A DNA stretch of 9,134 bases from CAWINH01 sp963837425 (GCA_963837425.1 CAWINH010000017.1:1-9134), one strand, 5' to 3'. Positions 1-6,451 are shown, counted from the stretch's first letter. A program made the numbers and translations. The notes: generated by a model from the sequence alone, not told the origin.

Positions 1-42
1 CCGGGGCCCACGGTACACCGCGACCGATTGCAGATGCACGGC

Positions 43-87
43 AGCCTTGAGGCTAGACTAGCCATCTGACTCAGGCTATAATAGCCT
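43..87. promoter_or_regulatory. Twin palindromic operator overlapping the -35 and -10 boxes
   Basis: Two copies of the palindrome GGCTA-N3-TAGCC occur at 51-63 and 74-86, with centres 23 bases apart, about two helical turns. The first contains the -35 box and the second contains the -10 box. The second extends to a 15-base palindrome with 7-base arms at 73-87. Another half-site, AGCCT at 43-47, pairs with AGGCT at 50-54. Antitoxins of the Phd/VapB type usually bind such repeats in their own promoter, alone or with the toxin. That this is the autoregulatory site is inferred from position and symmetry. Confidence 0.72.
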
Positions 88-92
88 CAATG
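54..92 (+). promoter_or_regulatory. Sigma70-like promoter of the toxin-antitoxin operon, probably leaderless
   Basis: A perfect -10 hexamer TATAAT lies at 77-82. A 4-of-6 match to the -35 consensus, TAGACT, lies at 54-59, and the spacer is exactly 17 bases. Transcription should begin about 6-8 bases after the -10 box, at about 88-90. That is at or within two bases of the antitoxin ATG at 90-92. No Shine-Dalgarno-like sequence precedes this ATG, which also fits a leaderless mRNA. The boxes and spacing are read directly; the transcription start is inferred. Confidence 0.75.
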
Positions 93-383
93 AAGGCGGC
101 AACGATCACGCAGGTGAAGAACGGCTTGAGCGCGCTCATCGACCGTGTGCGCCGTGGCGAGACGATCGTGATCCTGGATCGGGGCATCGCGGTGGCGCGA
201 CTCGAGCCTGTGACCTCGCACCCGGATCCCACAGGCCGCGTGCGGCGCCTCGAACGAGCCGGCATCCTGCGCCCGGCCGCGACCGCTCCACCTCTCGATC
301 TCATCCGCGAGCCCGCCCCGCCCGCGAGGCGGGGAGCGAGCGCCCTCCAGGCTCTCCTCGACGAGCGTCGGACGGGACGGTGA
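90..383 (+). CDS. Type II antitoxin, Phd/YefM (VapB-like) family
   Basis: This 97-residue protein is the likely antitoxin of the PIN toxin encoded directly downstream. Residues 1-41 resemble the DNA-binding 'prevent-host-death' fold: an ATITQVKNGLSALIDRV helix region, then RRGETIVILDRG and a strand ending VARLEPV. The remainder is rich in Pro, Ala and Arg and ends in a likely helix (SALQALLDERR). In this family that part is the flexible segment that wraps and neutralises the toxin. The ATG at 90 is the only sensible start, because it sits immediately after the promoter and a conserved family N-terminus follows. The stop overlaps the toxin GTG by four bases (380-383), so translation is probably coupled. 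The protein likely represses its own promoter through the twin palindromes at 43-87. The family call is firm; the exact subfamily is not. Confidence 0.88.
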   Translation: MKAATITQVKNGLSALIDRVRRGETIVILDRGIAVARLEPVTSHPDPTGRVRRLERAGILRPAATAPPLDLIREPAPPARRGASALQALLDERRTGR

Positions 384-817
384 GGTTCTGGGACAGCTCG
401 GCGATCGTCCCTCTCCTCGTCGCGGAGGCGCACCACGCGGCCGTCCGATCCGAATTCGAGCGTGATCCCGATGTCGTCGCCTGGTGGGCCACCCCCATCG
501 AGTGCGCGTCGGCCCTTGCCCGCCTCGAGCGCGAGCGCGGTTTGACGCCGGATTCGGTGGCCGCCGCCATCGGCCGCCTGGACCGCCTGGCCGCGGCCTG
601 GCAGGAGGTGCAGCCGGTTGCACCGGTCCGTCAGGTGGCCATCCGCCTCCTTCGCGTCCATCCGCTCCGAGCGGCCGACGCCCTCCAGCTCGCCGCTGCC
701 ATCGCCGCCGCCGAGGAGCACCCGCAGACCCTGCCTTTCGTGACCTTTGACGAACGTCTCGCAGATGCCGCGCAGCGCGAAGGGTTCGTGGTGACGCGCC
801 CGGCCGCCGCCCCTTGA
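380..817 (+). CDS. VapC-like PIN-domain ribonuclease toxin
   Basis: This 145-residue protein is a single PIN domain, the metal-dependent RNase fold of VapC toxins, which cleave RNA and stop translation when the antitoxin is lost. The expected acidic residues are present: Asp5 in FWDSSAIVPLL, Glu41 in TPIECASAL, Asp100 in RAADALQLAAA and Asp124 in VTFDERL. Length is normal for the family (about 130-150). It starts at a GTG inside a GTGA overlap with the antitoxin stop and has only a weak ribosome site. That weak coupled start may keep toxin output below antitoxin output, which is an inference. The RNA target cannot be told from sequence. The catalytic set looks intact, so the toxin should be active. 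Confidence 0.9.
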   Translation: MRFWDSSAIVPLLVAEAHHAAVRSEFERDPDVVAWWATPIECASALARLERERGLTPDSVAAAIGRLDRLAAAWQEVQPVAPVRQVAIRLLRVHPLRAADALQLAAAIAAAEEHPQTLPFVTFDERLADAAQREGFVVTRPAAAP

Positions 818-842
818 CGCGTCCGCTAGGGTGGCCGGACCA

Positions 843-2259
843 ATGAGCGACCGCGCCCCGAGAACGATCGTCGATAAGATCTGGGACGAGCACGTCGTGG
901 TGGACGGAGACGCCGGCGTGCCCGACGTACTCGGCATCGACCTGCATCTCGTCCACGAAGTCACGAGCCCGCAGGCCTTCGACGGGCTGCGCGCCCGAGG
1001 GCTCCGGGTGCGGCGCCCCGGGCAGACGCTGGCCACCGCCGACCACTCGATCCCGACCACCGACCGCAGCCTGCCGATCGTCGACGCCATGGCCGCCGCC
1101 CAGGTCCAGCGCCTCGAGGACAACTGCGCGGAATTCGGGATCCCGCTCCACGGCATCGGCTCGCCGCACCAGGGGATCGTCCACGTCATCGGCCCCGAGC
1201 TGGGGCTGACCCAGCCGGGGATGACGATCGTGTGCGGGGACAGCCACACCGCCACCCACGGCGCCTTCGGCGCGCTCGCCTTCGGGATCGGCACCAGCGA
1301 GGTGGAGCACGTGCTCGCCACCCAGTGCCTCCTCCAGCGCCGCCCGAAGACGTTCGAGGTGCGGGTGGATGGGGAGCTCCACCCCGGCGTGACGGCCAAG
1401 GACATCATCCTCGCGTTGCTCAGCCGGATCGGCGTGGCCGGCGGCACCGGCCACGTCTTCGAGTACGGCGGCAGCGCCATCCGCGCCCTGGGCATGGAGC
1501 AGCGGATGACCATCTGCAACATGAGCATCGAGGGCGGGGCGCGTGCCGGGCTGGTCGCACCGGACGAGGTCACCCTCGAGTACGTCGCCGGCCGGCCACA
1601 CGCTCCGGCCGGGGCCGATTGGGATGCCGCCGTGGCCCGATGGGGCGACCTGCCCTCCGACGATGGCGCGGACTACGACCGCTCGATCACGCTCGACGCC
1701 GGCCGACCTGGAGCCGATGGTGACCTACGGCACCAACCCGGGCATGGGCTTCGCGATCACCGAGCGTATCCCGGACCCGGCGAGCCTCAGCGACTCGGTG
1801 CAACGCTCTTCGCTCGACGCCGCACTGGCCTACATGGGCCTGAACCCCGGGGAGCCCGTGCTCGGCAAGCCAATCGACGTCGTCTTCGTCGGCTCCTGCA
1901 CGAACTCGCGGATCAGCGACCTGCGCGAGGCGGCCCGAATGCTCCGCGGGCGCCGCGTGGCCGACGGGGTTCGGATGCTCGTCGTCCCCGGCTCGACCGA
2001 GGTCAAGCGCCAGGCCGAAGCAGAGGGGCTGGCACGGATCTTCACGGAGGCCGGGGCCGATTGGCGAGAGGCCGGCTGCAGCATGTGCATCGCCATGAAC
2101 GGCGACCAGCTGTCGCCCGGGCAGTACGCGGTGAGCACCAGCAATCGCAACTTCGAGGGACGGCAGGGAAAGGGCGGCCGCACGTTCCTCGCCTCACCGC
2201 TCACCGCGGTCGCCTCCGCGGTGACCGGTCGCCTCACCGACCCGAGGGCACTCGGATGA
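843..2259 (+). CDS. leuC: 3-isopropylmalate dehydratase large subunit (LeuC), with an apparent one-base frameshift
   Basis: LeuC pairs with LeuD to isomerise 2-isopropylmalate to 3-isopropylmalate in leucine synthesis, using a [4Fe-4S] cluster. The first part (843-1700) carries TIVDKIWDEHVV, the VCGDSHTATHGAFGALAFGIG motif and NMSIEGGARAGLVAPDE. The second part, read one base later from 1702, carries LEPMVTYGTNPGMG and the cluster cysteines in VGSCTNSR and CSMCIAMN. Removing one base joins them as LDA-ADLEPMV and gives 471 residues, the normal size. The cysteines then fall at 352, 412 and 415, spaced as in E. coli LeuC (347, 407, 410). The ATG at 843 is preferred to an in-frame GTG at 831, because it lies eight bases after AGGGTGG and gives the expected N-terminus. 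The stop overlaps the leuD ATG (ATGA). As written the gene would not give a complete LeuC, so it is either a sequence error or a recent mutation. Confidence 0.92.
1695..1710 (+). other. Apparent one-base insertion (frameshift) inside leuC
   Basis: The sequence reads GAC GCC G GCC GAC CTG. Upstream, YDRSITLDA (ending at 1700) is in one frame; downstream, ADLEPMVTYGTNP (from 1702) is in the +1 frame. Dropping one G around 1701 restores GAC GCC GCC GAC CTG and an unbroken LeuC. Family-like sequence runs up to the junction on both sides, so the indel is confined to a few codons. I see no shift-prone stop codon or stimulatory hairpin that would suggest programmed frameshifting. A consensus error in a GC-rich GCCG repeat is the simplest explanation. 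Confidence 0.85.
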
Positions 2260-2867
2260 GCGAGCCCTTCACCCGCGTCGAATCCGCCGCGGTCGTCCTG
2301 GCGCGCGACAACGTCGACACCGACCAGATCATCCCGGCCCGCTACCTGAAGACGGTCGACCGCGCCGGCCTGGGCGACGCGCTCTTCGCCGACTGGCGCT
2401 ACGCCGACGACGGAAGCCGCAGGGCGGACTTCGTCCTCAATCAGCCTCATGCTGCCGGGCGGCAGATCCTGGTCGCCGGAGACAACTTCGGCTGCGGCTC
2501 GTCCCGCGAGCACGCCCCGTGGGCGCTCGTGGCGTGGGGCTTCCGGGCCGTCATCGCCAGCTCCTTTGCGGACATCTTCCGCGCCAACGCGCTCAAGAAC
2601 GGCCTGCTGCCGATCGAGGTGGCCCCGGAGGAGCTGACCCGCATCACGGACCTGATCGAGGCGCACCCGGACCTGGAGCTGGCGGTGGACCTCGAGGCAC
2701 AGGAGCTCCGACTGCCGGACGGCTCGGAGATCGGGTTCGCGGTCGACGCCTTCGCACGTCGCATCCTCCTCGACGGGACCGATGAGCTCGGCTTCCTCCT
2801 GGCGCAGACGGAAGCCATCGACGCCTACGAGGCGGTCCACCCGGCTCACATCTCGACTCTGGCCTGA
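2256..2867 (+). CDS. leuD: 3-isopropylmalate dehydratase small subunit (LeuD)
   Basis: This 203-residue protein is the swivel-domain subunit that completes isopropylmalate isomerase with LeuC in the cytoplasm. Length matches the family (E. coli LeuD is about 201). Hallmarks are DNVDTDQIIPARYLK (residues 18-32), GDNFGCGSSREHAPWAL (75-91) and the later ADIFRANALKNGLLPIE segment. The start ATG at 2256 overlaps the leuC TGA by four bases. A GAGGG ribosome site at 2244-2248 sits seven bases upstream, so LeuD can start independently of LeuC. LeuD lies in the same frame as the first half of leuC, with no stop between them, so automated callers may fuse the two. LeuD itself looks intact. Confidence 0.96.
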   Translation: MSEPFTRVESAAVVLARDNVDTDQIIPARYLKTVDRAGLGDALFADWRYADDGSRRADFVLNQPHAAGRQILVAGDNFGCGSSREHAPWALVAWGFRAVIASSFADIFRANALKNGLLPIEVAPEELTRITDLIEAHPDLELAVDLEAQELRLPDGSEIGFAVDAFARRILLDGTDELGFLLAQTEAIDAYEAVHPAHISTLA

Positions 2868-2911
2868 GCCCACCCTCGCCGACGGGAGCAGCCATGGCTG
2901 CACGGATGCCG
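2868..2911. other. Convergent gap between leuD and the doxX-like gene, with a 14-base palindrome
   Basis: The 44 bases between the two facing stop codons contain the perfect palindrome GCAGCCATGGCTGC at 2888-2901. As RNA it could fold on either strand into a five-base-pair stem with a CATG loop. There is no T-run on either side, so it is not a standard intrinsic terminator. It could mark a weak bidirectional stop or a protein site. The palindrome is certain; its role is not. Confidence 0.35.
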
Positions 2912-3424
2912 TCAGCCGCCCGTTGGGGACGGCGGAGCGAAGCGTCGGATCGCGACGGCCAGCAGGCCACCAAGCACGCCCACCACCGCGGCGGCCATCC
3001 GAACCGGACCGCTGAACGTCAATCCCAGGGTCGCGTCAAGCGCAATCGCGCCGGGCCCAATGGCGGCGATGGCGACCACGCCGGCGGCGAGCGTGATCGG
3101 GTACTCCCAGCCCCGGTTGCCATTCCAGAAGCCATTCGACCAGTGGACCGCGAAGACGATCACGATTGATTGCCCCAACAGCGCGGCCGCTGCCAGCGGT
3201 GTCAGGAACCCGAGCGCCAGGAGCAGACCGCCGACCAGCTCGGCGCCGATCGAGATGACGGCCCACCACGGGCCGGGGCGAATTGCCATCCGCTGGAGCG
3301 CGCTCGTCCAGCCCGCGTAGCCGGGGCCATTCCACCAGCCGAAGGCCTTCTGCGCCCCATGCGCGGCGAAGATCAGGCCGCTCACCGCACGGAGGACGAG
3401 CAGGCCAAGGTCTACCACGTTCAT
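2912..3424 (-). CDS. DoxX-family integral membrane protein
   Basis: This 170-residue membrane protein belongs to the DoxX family, whose members are small quinol- or redox-associated proteins, mostly of unproven function. The N-terminus has the typical LLVLRAVSGLIFAAHGAQKAFGWW, and mid-protein there is VHWSNGFWNGNRGWEYPI, also typical of the family. Hydrophobic segments lie at about residues 4-24, 52-74, 75-95, 107-128 and 140-160, giving four or five membrane spans. The ATG at 3424 is chosen because GGAGGT (plus-strand 3432-3437) lies seven bases upstream. An upstream ATG at 3490 in the same frame would add 22 residues that overlap the promoter. The gene converges on leuD, lies downstream of pheA on the same strand across a 133-base gap, and probably has its own promoter. 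The substrate or partner cannot be inferred from its neighbours. Confidence 0.88.
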   Translation of the reverse strand: MNVVDLGLLVLRAVSGLIFAAHGAQKAFGWWNGPGYAGWTSALQRMAIRPGPWWAVISIGAELVGGLLLALGFLTPLAAAALLGQSIVIVFAVHWSNGFWNGNRGWEYPITLAAGVVAIAAIGPGAIALDATLGLTFSGPVRMAAAVVGVLGGLLAVAIRRFAPPSPTGG

Positions 3425-3431
3425 GGTCGCT

Positions 3432-3437
3432 ACCTCC
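3432..3437 (-). promoter_or_regulatory. Shine-Dalgarno site that fixes the doxX-like gene start
   Basis: On the minus strand this reads GGAGGT, seven bases upstream of the ATG at 3424. It is a strong ribosome site, and the main reason to prefer this start over the in-frame ATG at 3490. Confidence 0.8.
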
Positions 3438-3457
3438 GGCTGCGCAGTGGAGAGCTC

Positions 3458-3486
3458 AATGTAGCGCACCATAGTTGCGATCGCAA
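3458..3486 (-). promoter_or_regulatory. Candidate promoter of the doxX-like gene, with a palindrome on the -35 box
   Basis: On the minus strand, TTGCGA (plus-strand 3481-3486) and TACATT (3458-3463) are separated by exactly 17 bases, a reasonable sigma70-type pair. It predicts a start near 3451 and a leader of about 27 bases containing the ribosome site. The -35 box is the left half of a perfect 12-base palindrome, TTGCGATCGCAA (3475-3486), which could be an operator. The elements are seen; their use is inferred. Confidence 0.5.
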
Positions 3487-3557
3487 TCAAGTGGTCCGCG
3501 GCACGGTCCCATCAAAGCTGAGCCCCAAAAAGGGCGCCGGCGGGTCGGCAATCGAGA

Positions 3558-4421
3558 TCACCCGCCCGACGCGAAGGAGCCGAGGAGCCGGACGGCGTGT
3601 GCCCGTTTGTGGAGCTCGGCCATCGCAGAGCGCAGCGGCTCGGCCTTCCCGCTGCCATCGACGCTGATCAGGAACCGATACTGCCAGCGGTCCCTGCCGG
3701 TGGGCCGCGACTCGATCCGGCTCAGGTTGACCCCCACCTCGGCGAGCGCCCCCAGGGCATGGTGCAGGGCACCCGGCCGGTGCAGCGTCTCGAAGGTGAC
3801 GAGCGAGACGGCCTGCGCGTCCGGCGGCGGCGCCAGTGGACCTCGCGGTGGCGGACCCTCGGCCCCGGCCGGACCCACCACGGCAAAGCGGGTGAGGTTG
3901 GGCTCCGCGTCCTGGATCTCGGCGGCGAGCACGCTCAGGCCGTATCGCTCCGCGGCGCGTGGTGAGGCGATGACCGCAGTCGTACGGTCGCCGTCGTCCT
4001 GCAGCCGCCGGGCGGCTCCGGCCGTATCGGCCTCGACGACGACCGTGACCTCCCGCTCGCTGAGAAACCGCTCGCACTGCGCCAACGCCTGCGGGTGGCT
4101 CATGACAAGCTGCACATCCTCGAGCTGGCTCCCCGGCGCCCCCAGGAGCTGGTGGTGCACGGGGAGGATCACCTCGCCGGTCACCACCAGGGTCGTACGC
4201 AGCAGCGCGTCGAGGGCGTCCCCCACCGTACCGGCCAGCGAGTTCTCGAGGGGCAGGAGGGCGGCGGCCGCGCGGCCGGCATGCACCGCATCCACCACGC
4301 GCGAGAAGGTCGGAGCCGGCAGCGGCTCAACCTCTCCCTCGCCAAAATAGGCGAGCACTGCCTCCTCTCCGTAGGCGCCTGGCTCCCCCTGGTACGCAAC
4401 CCGAGGCGGCGCCACGGTCAC
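3558..4421 (-). CDS. pheA: Prephenate dehydratase (PheA), with C-terminal ACT domain
   Basis: This 287-residue enzyme converts prephenate to phenylpyruvate, the committed step to phenylalanine. The catalytic part (about 1-195) shows AYQGEPGAYGEEA at residue 9, LPLENSLAG at 57-65, SHPQALAQC at 108-116 and the catalytic NLTRF motif with Thr177. The ACT domain (about 205-280) has GALHHALGALAEVGVNLSRI and ESRP, the usual phenylalanine-binding region, so feedback inhibition is likely. There is no chorismate mutase domain, unlike E. coli PheA. The start is the GTG at 4421, which overlaps the aroQ stop as GTGA and has GAGGGGGG just upstream. A longer reading frame to 4592 lies inside aroQ and is rejected. 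It is the last gene of the aromatic operon. Arogenate dehydratase activity is an alternative that cannot be excluded from sequence alone. Confidence 0.94.
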   Translation of the reverse strand: MTVAPPRVAYQGEPGAYGEEAVLAYFGEGEVEPLPAPTFSRVVDAVHAGRAAAALLPLENSLAGTVGDALDALLRTTLVVTGEVILPVHHQLLGAPGSQLEDVQLVMSHPQALAQCERFLSEREVTVVVEADTAGAARRLQDDGDRTTAVIASPRAAERYGLSVLAAEIQDAEPNLTRFAVVGPAGAEGPPPRGPLAPPPDAQAVSLVTFETLHRPGALHHALGALAEVGVNLSRIESRPTGRDRWQYRFLISVDGSGKAEPLRSAMAELHKRAHAVRLLGSFASGG

Positions 4422-4855
4422 GAGCCCCCCTCGGCGCCGGCAGTCAGCAGCCAGTCGATCGCCTCGAGGTAGCCGCGCCATCCCTTCCCCACGACCTGGT
4501 GCCGGGTCGCCGGGGCGGTGACGCTCACCCGGCGCCAGGGTTCGCGGTTGCTCACGTCGCTGATGTGGACCTCGACCGCCGGACGGCCGCATGCGCGGAG
4601 CGCATCGTGGAGCGCGTAGCTCGTGTGGGCCAGCGCGCCGGGGTTGATGACCACCGCGTCGTAGTCGAGCTGCTCGAGCCGGTCGATGAGCGCACCCTCG
4701 TGATTCGATTGCAGGTCCTCGACGGTCGCTCCGCCCTCCAGCGCGCGGGCGCGGCAGGCCTCCACGATCTCCGCGAGGGTCGTCGTCCCGTAGATCTCCG
4801 GCTCGCGCCGGCCCAGGGTCGCGAGGTTCGGCCCGTTGAGGAGCAGGATGCGCAT
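4418..4855 (-). CDS. aroQ: Type II 3-dehydroquinate dehydratase (AroQ)
   Basis: This 145-residue enzyme dehydrates 3-dehydroquinate to 3-dehydroshikimate, step three of the shikimate pathway. It has the short type II fold: NGPNLATLGRREPEIYG at residues 7-23 with catalytic Tyr22 and the Arg of the flexible lid, NPGALAHTSYAL at 71-82, and EVHISDVSNREPWR at 95-108 with the active-site His97 and a substrate-binding Arg. Many relatives have Ser-Asn where this one has Ser-Asp (99-100), probably a lineage variant. The ATG at 4855 has GAGG eight bases upstream. It starts three bases after the aroKB stop and overlaps pheA by four bases, so it is translated within the operon. Confidence 0.96.
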   Translation of the reverse strand: MRILLLNGPNLATLGRREPEIYGTTTLAEIVEACRARALEGGATVEDLQSNHEGALIDRLEQLDYDAVVINPGALAHTSYALHDALRACGRPAVEVHISDVSNREPWRRVSVTAPATRHQVVGKGWRGYLEAIDWLLTAGAEGGS

Positions 4856-4858
4856 GGC

Positions 4859-6451
4859 TCAGGCCTCGGCGATGACGCGCAGCGCCGACGTCACCTCGGC
4901 GTCGGTCAGGTCATCGGCCTCCACCACCTCGCCGATGCGGACCGGCAGCAGCCAGCGCTGGCGCCCACCCACGCGCTTCTTGTCGCCGGCCATGGCGTCC
5001 CGGACGGCGCCGATGTCGATCCGCCGACGAAGCCGGTAGCCGAGCTCATGGAGCATTTCGTCAAGGGACGGGGCGAGGGCCGGATCGGCACCGCGGCCGG
5101 CCGCGAGGGCCGCCGCCGCCCGGAGCCCGAGCGCCACGGCCGAGCCGTGAGGCAGGCGATAGCCACTCGCAACCTCGAGCGCGTGGCCCACGGTATGGCC
5201 GAGGTTGAGCTGGCGCCGTTCGCTCCGCTCGAAGGGGTCGCTCGCGACGACGCCGAGCTTGACCCGCGCCGCGCGCTCGGTGATCGCATAGCGGGCCGCC
5301 TCGTCGTCACGCAAGGCGCCGGGCCCCCGTTCCCCGATCAGCCGCCACAGCTCATCGTCGCCGATGATCGCCGCCTTGATCGCCTCAGCCATCCCGTCGC
5401 GCAGGCGGGCCGCCGGCAGCGTTCGGAGGGCCGTGATGTCGGCCACCACGGCCCACGCCGGCCAGAAGGCGCCGACCATGTTCTTCGCCCGCGGCAGGTC
5501 TATGGCCACCTTGCCGCCGAGTGCGGCGTCCGTCTGCCCGAGCCAGGTCGTCGGTACCGCGACGTATGGCACGCCCCGCATGTAGAGCGCGGCGGCCAGG
5601 CCGACCAGGTCGGTCACAGTCCCGCCGCCGACACCCACCAGCGGGTCGCCGCGCTCGGCTCTCTCGGCCGACAGCCAGGCGAGAATCCGTTCGAGGCCGC
5701 GCGGCCGCTTGACCCGCTCGCCGCCGGGAACCTCGAGGCGCCGCGCCGCGCGCATGCCGGAGAGCGCCGCGGGAGCCCGCGGATCGGCCACGAACGCCGC
5801 CACCCCGCCGATCTCCGCGACGACCTCGGCCAGCGCACCGCCCAGCTCGGTGCCGAGGATCACGCGCCCCTCCGCCGGTCCGATCGGGTGATGGCGAGGC
5901 ACCCGGCCGTCGAAAAGACGACGCTCGGTCGCCCGCGTCGCGAGCGCGCTCTCCACCGCGTCGGCGACCTCGCCCGGCCCGGGACCGCCATCCACCCGCA
6001 GGTCCGCCGCCCGGTAGCAGGGGTCTCGTCGCGTGGCGAGCTCGGCGAGGCGCGCCGCTGGGTCCGCCGCGAGCAGCGGCCTGGGCGTCGCGTCCGCGGC
6101 CAGACGGGCAAGGAGCGTCGGGACGGGGGCCTGGAGCCAGGCGGCCCGCCCATGTGACCACAGGCGCCAGCGGTTCAGTGGGTCATCGAGGGCGCCGCCG
6201 CCGGTCGCCACCACGGCGTCGGGTTCGGCGCACGCCTCGCGGAGTGCGGCGCGCTCGACGTCACGGAAGGCCCGTTCCCCGCGTTCGCTCAGGTACGCGG
6301 CGGCCGGGACGCCGGTCAGGCGCGCGATGAGCTCGTCCATATCCCTGAACGGTGCTCCGCGCCGCGCGGCGAGGATGCGCCCCACGGTCGTCTTCCCGCT
6401 CCCCGGCAGGCCCACCAGGACGACGCCGGCCCCTGCATCAGGCATCGGCAT
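4859..6451 (-). CDS. aroKB: Fused shikimate kinase / 3-dehydroquinate synthase (AroK-AroB)
   Basis: This 530-residue protein joins two non-consecutive pathway enzymes. Residues 1-170 are shikimate kinase: P-loop GLPGSGKTT (14-22), shikimate-binding DMD (37-39), GERAFRDVE (58-66), TGGGALD (83-89) and the lid TPRPLL (122-127). Residues 180-530 are dehydroquinate synthase, which cyclises DAHP using NAD and a metal. They carry GGGTVTD (275-281), VPTTWLGQTDAALGGK (299-314), KNMVGAF, MAEAIKAA, LNLGHTVGHALE and LPHGSAVALGL. By family comparison the metal ligands are Glu356, His419 and His435. Both halves look intact and are joined by a linker of only about 10-15 residues. The start is ATG 6451 or the in-frame ATG 6445; either overlaps aroE. 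Similar AroK-AroB fusions are known, for example in Thermotoga. Confidence 0.95.
   Translation of the reverse strand: MPMPDAGAGVVLVGLPGSGKTTVGRILAARRGAPFRDMDELIARLTGVPAAAYLSERGERAFRDVERAALREACAEPDAVVATGGGALDDPLNRWRLWSHGRAAWLQAPVPTLLARLAADATPRPLLAADPAARLAELATRRDPCYRAADLRVDGGPGPGEVADAVESALATRATERRLFDGRVPRHHPIGPAEGRVILGTELGGALAEVVAEIGGVAAFVADPRAPAALSGMRAARRLEVPGGERVKRPRGLERILAWLSAERAERGDPLVGVGGGTVTDLVGLAAALYMRGVPYVAVPTTWLGQTDAALGGKVAIDLPRAKNMVGAFWPAWAVVADITALRTLPAARLRDGMAEAIKAAIIGDDELWRLIGERGPGALRDDEAARYAITERAARVKLGVVASDPFERSERRQLNLGHTVGHALEVASGYRLPHGSAVALGLRAAAALAAGRGADPALAPSLDEMLHELGYRLRRRIDIGAVRDAMAGDKKRVGGRQRWLLPVRIGEVVEADDLTDAEVTSALRVIAEA

Noticed and set aside
831..833. GTG at 831 as the leuC start
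   Set aside because: It lies within the AGGGTGG ribosome-site candidate, and the ATG at 843 gives the conserved N-terminus.
814..842. A leuC promoter in the gap after the toxin gene (TTGACG at 814-819, TAGGGT at 827-832)
   Set aside because: The two hexamers are only seven bases apart, and no other -35/-10 pair with normal spacing is visible.
71..1601. Very long open frames (about 500 codons) on the minus strand opposite the antitoxin, toxin and leuC
   Set aside because: They are low-complexity, Arg/Pro/Ala-rich antisense shadows of GC-rich genes, with no recognisable domain.
1695..1710. Programmed +1 frameshifting in leuC
   Set aside because: There is no shift-prone stop or rare-codon signal and no obvious downstream structure, and I know of no precedent in LeuC. 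An indel is simpler.
831..2867. A single LeuC-LeuD fusion protein of 678 residues
   Set aside because: The middle third (1701-2255) matches LeuC only in the other frame, and LeuD has its own ATG and ribosome site. It is a frameshift artefact.
3425..3490. A 22-residue N-terminal extension of the DoxX-like protein from the ATG at 3490
   Set aside because: It would cover the candidate promoter. The strong GGAGGT site precedes the ATG at 3424, where the family N-terminus begins.
3522..3535. Hairpin GCCC/GGGC with an A5 loop downstream of pheA, as an operon terminator
   Set aside because: The stem is only four base pairs and no T-run follows on the minus strand, so I do not call a terminator.
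6436..6440. TGATG at the aroE stop as the start of the next gene
   Set aside because: The frame from this ATG does not encode shikimate kinase. The kinase frame starts at 6451 or 6445.
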